In this document: positions 5,738 through 6,169 of the stretch, piece by piece
How the letters are laid out: each line of letters begins with the position of its first letter
How positions within the stretch are numbered: the stretch's first letter is position 1
Source of the DNA: Desulfuromonas sp.
GTDB lineage: Bacteria; Desulfobacterota; Desulfuromonadia; Desulfuromonadales; Trichloromonadaceae
DNA length: 6,169 bases
Assembly: GCA_030145265.1 (NCBI GenBank)
Contig: JAQYWA010000131.1
Coordinates: 1-6,169 of the forward strand
Direction: 5' to 3'
Notes under the pieces: generated by a model
Told to the model about the DNA's origin: nothing
Databases searched by the model: none
The model's input: the letters and a program-made list of their open reading frames with translations, nothing else
Position numbers and translations under genes: made by a program

Positions 5738-6169
5738 GTGAACCGAAACGAAACCCAGACCCAGGAAACCCGGCTGATGCAGATCGGCGTCGGCCGTGAC
5801 GAGCAGACCGGCTCGATCAGCTTCCCCATCTACCCCAGCGCCACTTACCGCCACCCGGCGGTGGGTCAGAGCACCGGCTACGATTACACCCGCTCGGGCA
5901 ACCCGACCCGCCAGATGCTCGAGGAGGGGCTAGCGACCCTCGAAGGGGGAAGTCGTGCCTTCGCCTTCGCGTCAGGGATGGCTGCCCTGACCACCCTCTT
6001 TCTACACTTCACTTCCGGGGATCATCTGATCGTCTCCGAGGATCTGTACGGCGGCACCTACCGGGTGCTCGAACAGGTCTTCGGCAAGCTCGGCCTGGCA
6101 GTCAGCTACGTCGACACCACCCGGCTCGATGCCATCGAGGCCGCCGTCACCGGGCAGACCCGGGCCGTG
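5738..6169 (+). CDS. Cys/Met-metabolism PLP-dependent enzyme (cystathionine gamma-synthase-like), 3' truncated by window edge
   Basis: The visible 144 residues are the N-terminal part of a transsulfuration-family enzyme (usual length about 380-430). Family signatures are ISFPIYPSATY (27-37), YDYTRSGNPTR (48-58), FASGMAAL (77-84, PLP-phosphate region) and SEDLYGGTYRV (100-110). The catalytic lysine lies beyond the window. The reaction is probably replacement or elimination on an acylated homoserine or cystathionine (MetB, MetC or MetY type), feeding homocysteine and methionine. The visible part does not separate these. Control by a SAM-I riboswitch supports a role in methionine supply, since S-box genes are mostly methionine and SAM biosynthesis or transport genes. 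The start is GTG 5738 rather than ATG 5732, on ribosome binding site spacing; the choice changes only two residues. The gene has its own promoter and leader, separate from cysK. Confidence 0.9.
   Translation, partial: MNRNETQTQETRLMQIGVGRDEQTGSISFPIYPSATYRHPAVGQSTGYDYTRSGNPTRQMLEEGLATLEGGSRAFAFASGMAALTTLFLHFTSGDHLIVSEDLYGGTYRVLEQVFGKLGLAVSYVDTTRLDAIEAAVTGQTRAV

Overview
The window is a compact, GC-rich bacterial sulfur-assimilation region with every gene on the + strand. It covers sulfate activation, APS reduction, sulfite reduction, cysteine synthesis and the entry to methionine/transsulfuration metabolism. Three things suggest, but do not prove, a deltaproteobacterium of the Desulfuromonadales (Geobacter/Desulfuromonas/Pelobacter-like): an Fe-S APS reductase, a short siroheme sulfite reductase, and a SAM-I riboswitch ahead of a transsulfuration-type PLP enzyme. 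Intergenic repeats of the type (CGCAAAGA)n also fit that group. The assignment rests on recalled family resemblance, not on a search.

Layout. 1-105 is the 3' end of a DUF2061-type small membrane protein. 122-820 is cysH (assimilatory APS reductase), ending exactly at a 119-bp element with imperfect terminal inverted repeats (821-939). 987-1892 is cysD (sulfate adenylyltransferase small subunit). 1901-2042 is the first copy of a CGCAAAG-type inverted repeat. 2081-2923 is cysN, whose GTPase domain is intact but which stops inside domain II. 2934-3038 is a second copy of the same repeat. 3086-4387 is a siroheme nitrite/sulfite reductase and 4459-5415 is cysK. The 322-bp gap after cysK holds a sigma70-like promoter, a SAM-I (S-box) riboswitch, an overlapping antiterminator and an intrinsic terminator. 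From 5738 to the window end runs the N-terminal third of a Cys/Met-metabolism PLP enzyme.

How the genes fit together. CysD with CysN makes APS from sulfate and ATP. CysH reduces APS directly to sulfite, so no APS kinase is needed and none is seen. The siroheme enzyme takes sulfite to sulfide, and CysK fixes sulfide into cysteine. The last gene, under SAM control, would move sulfur on towards homocysteine/methionine. The SAM switch is placed to control only that last gene.

The main anomaly is CysN. It lacks roughly the C-terminal 40% of the protein and sits between two directly oriented copies of one repeat, which suggests rearrangement and may compromise sulfate activation. The second strong point is that the riboswitch's alternative folds can be traced base by base and predict a transcriptional OFF switch. 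I saw no defence system, CRISPR array, tRNA or transposase gene; otherwise this is a conventional assimilatory pathway.
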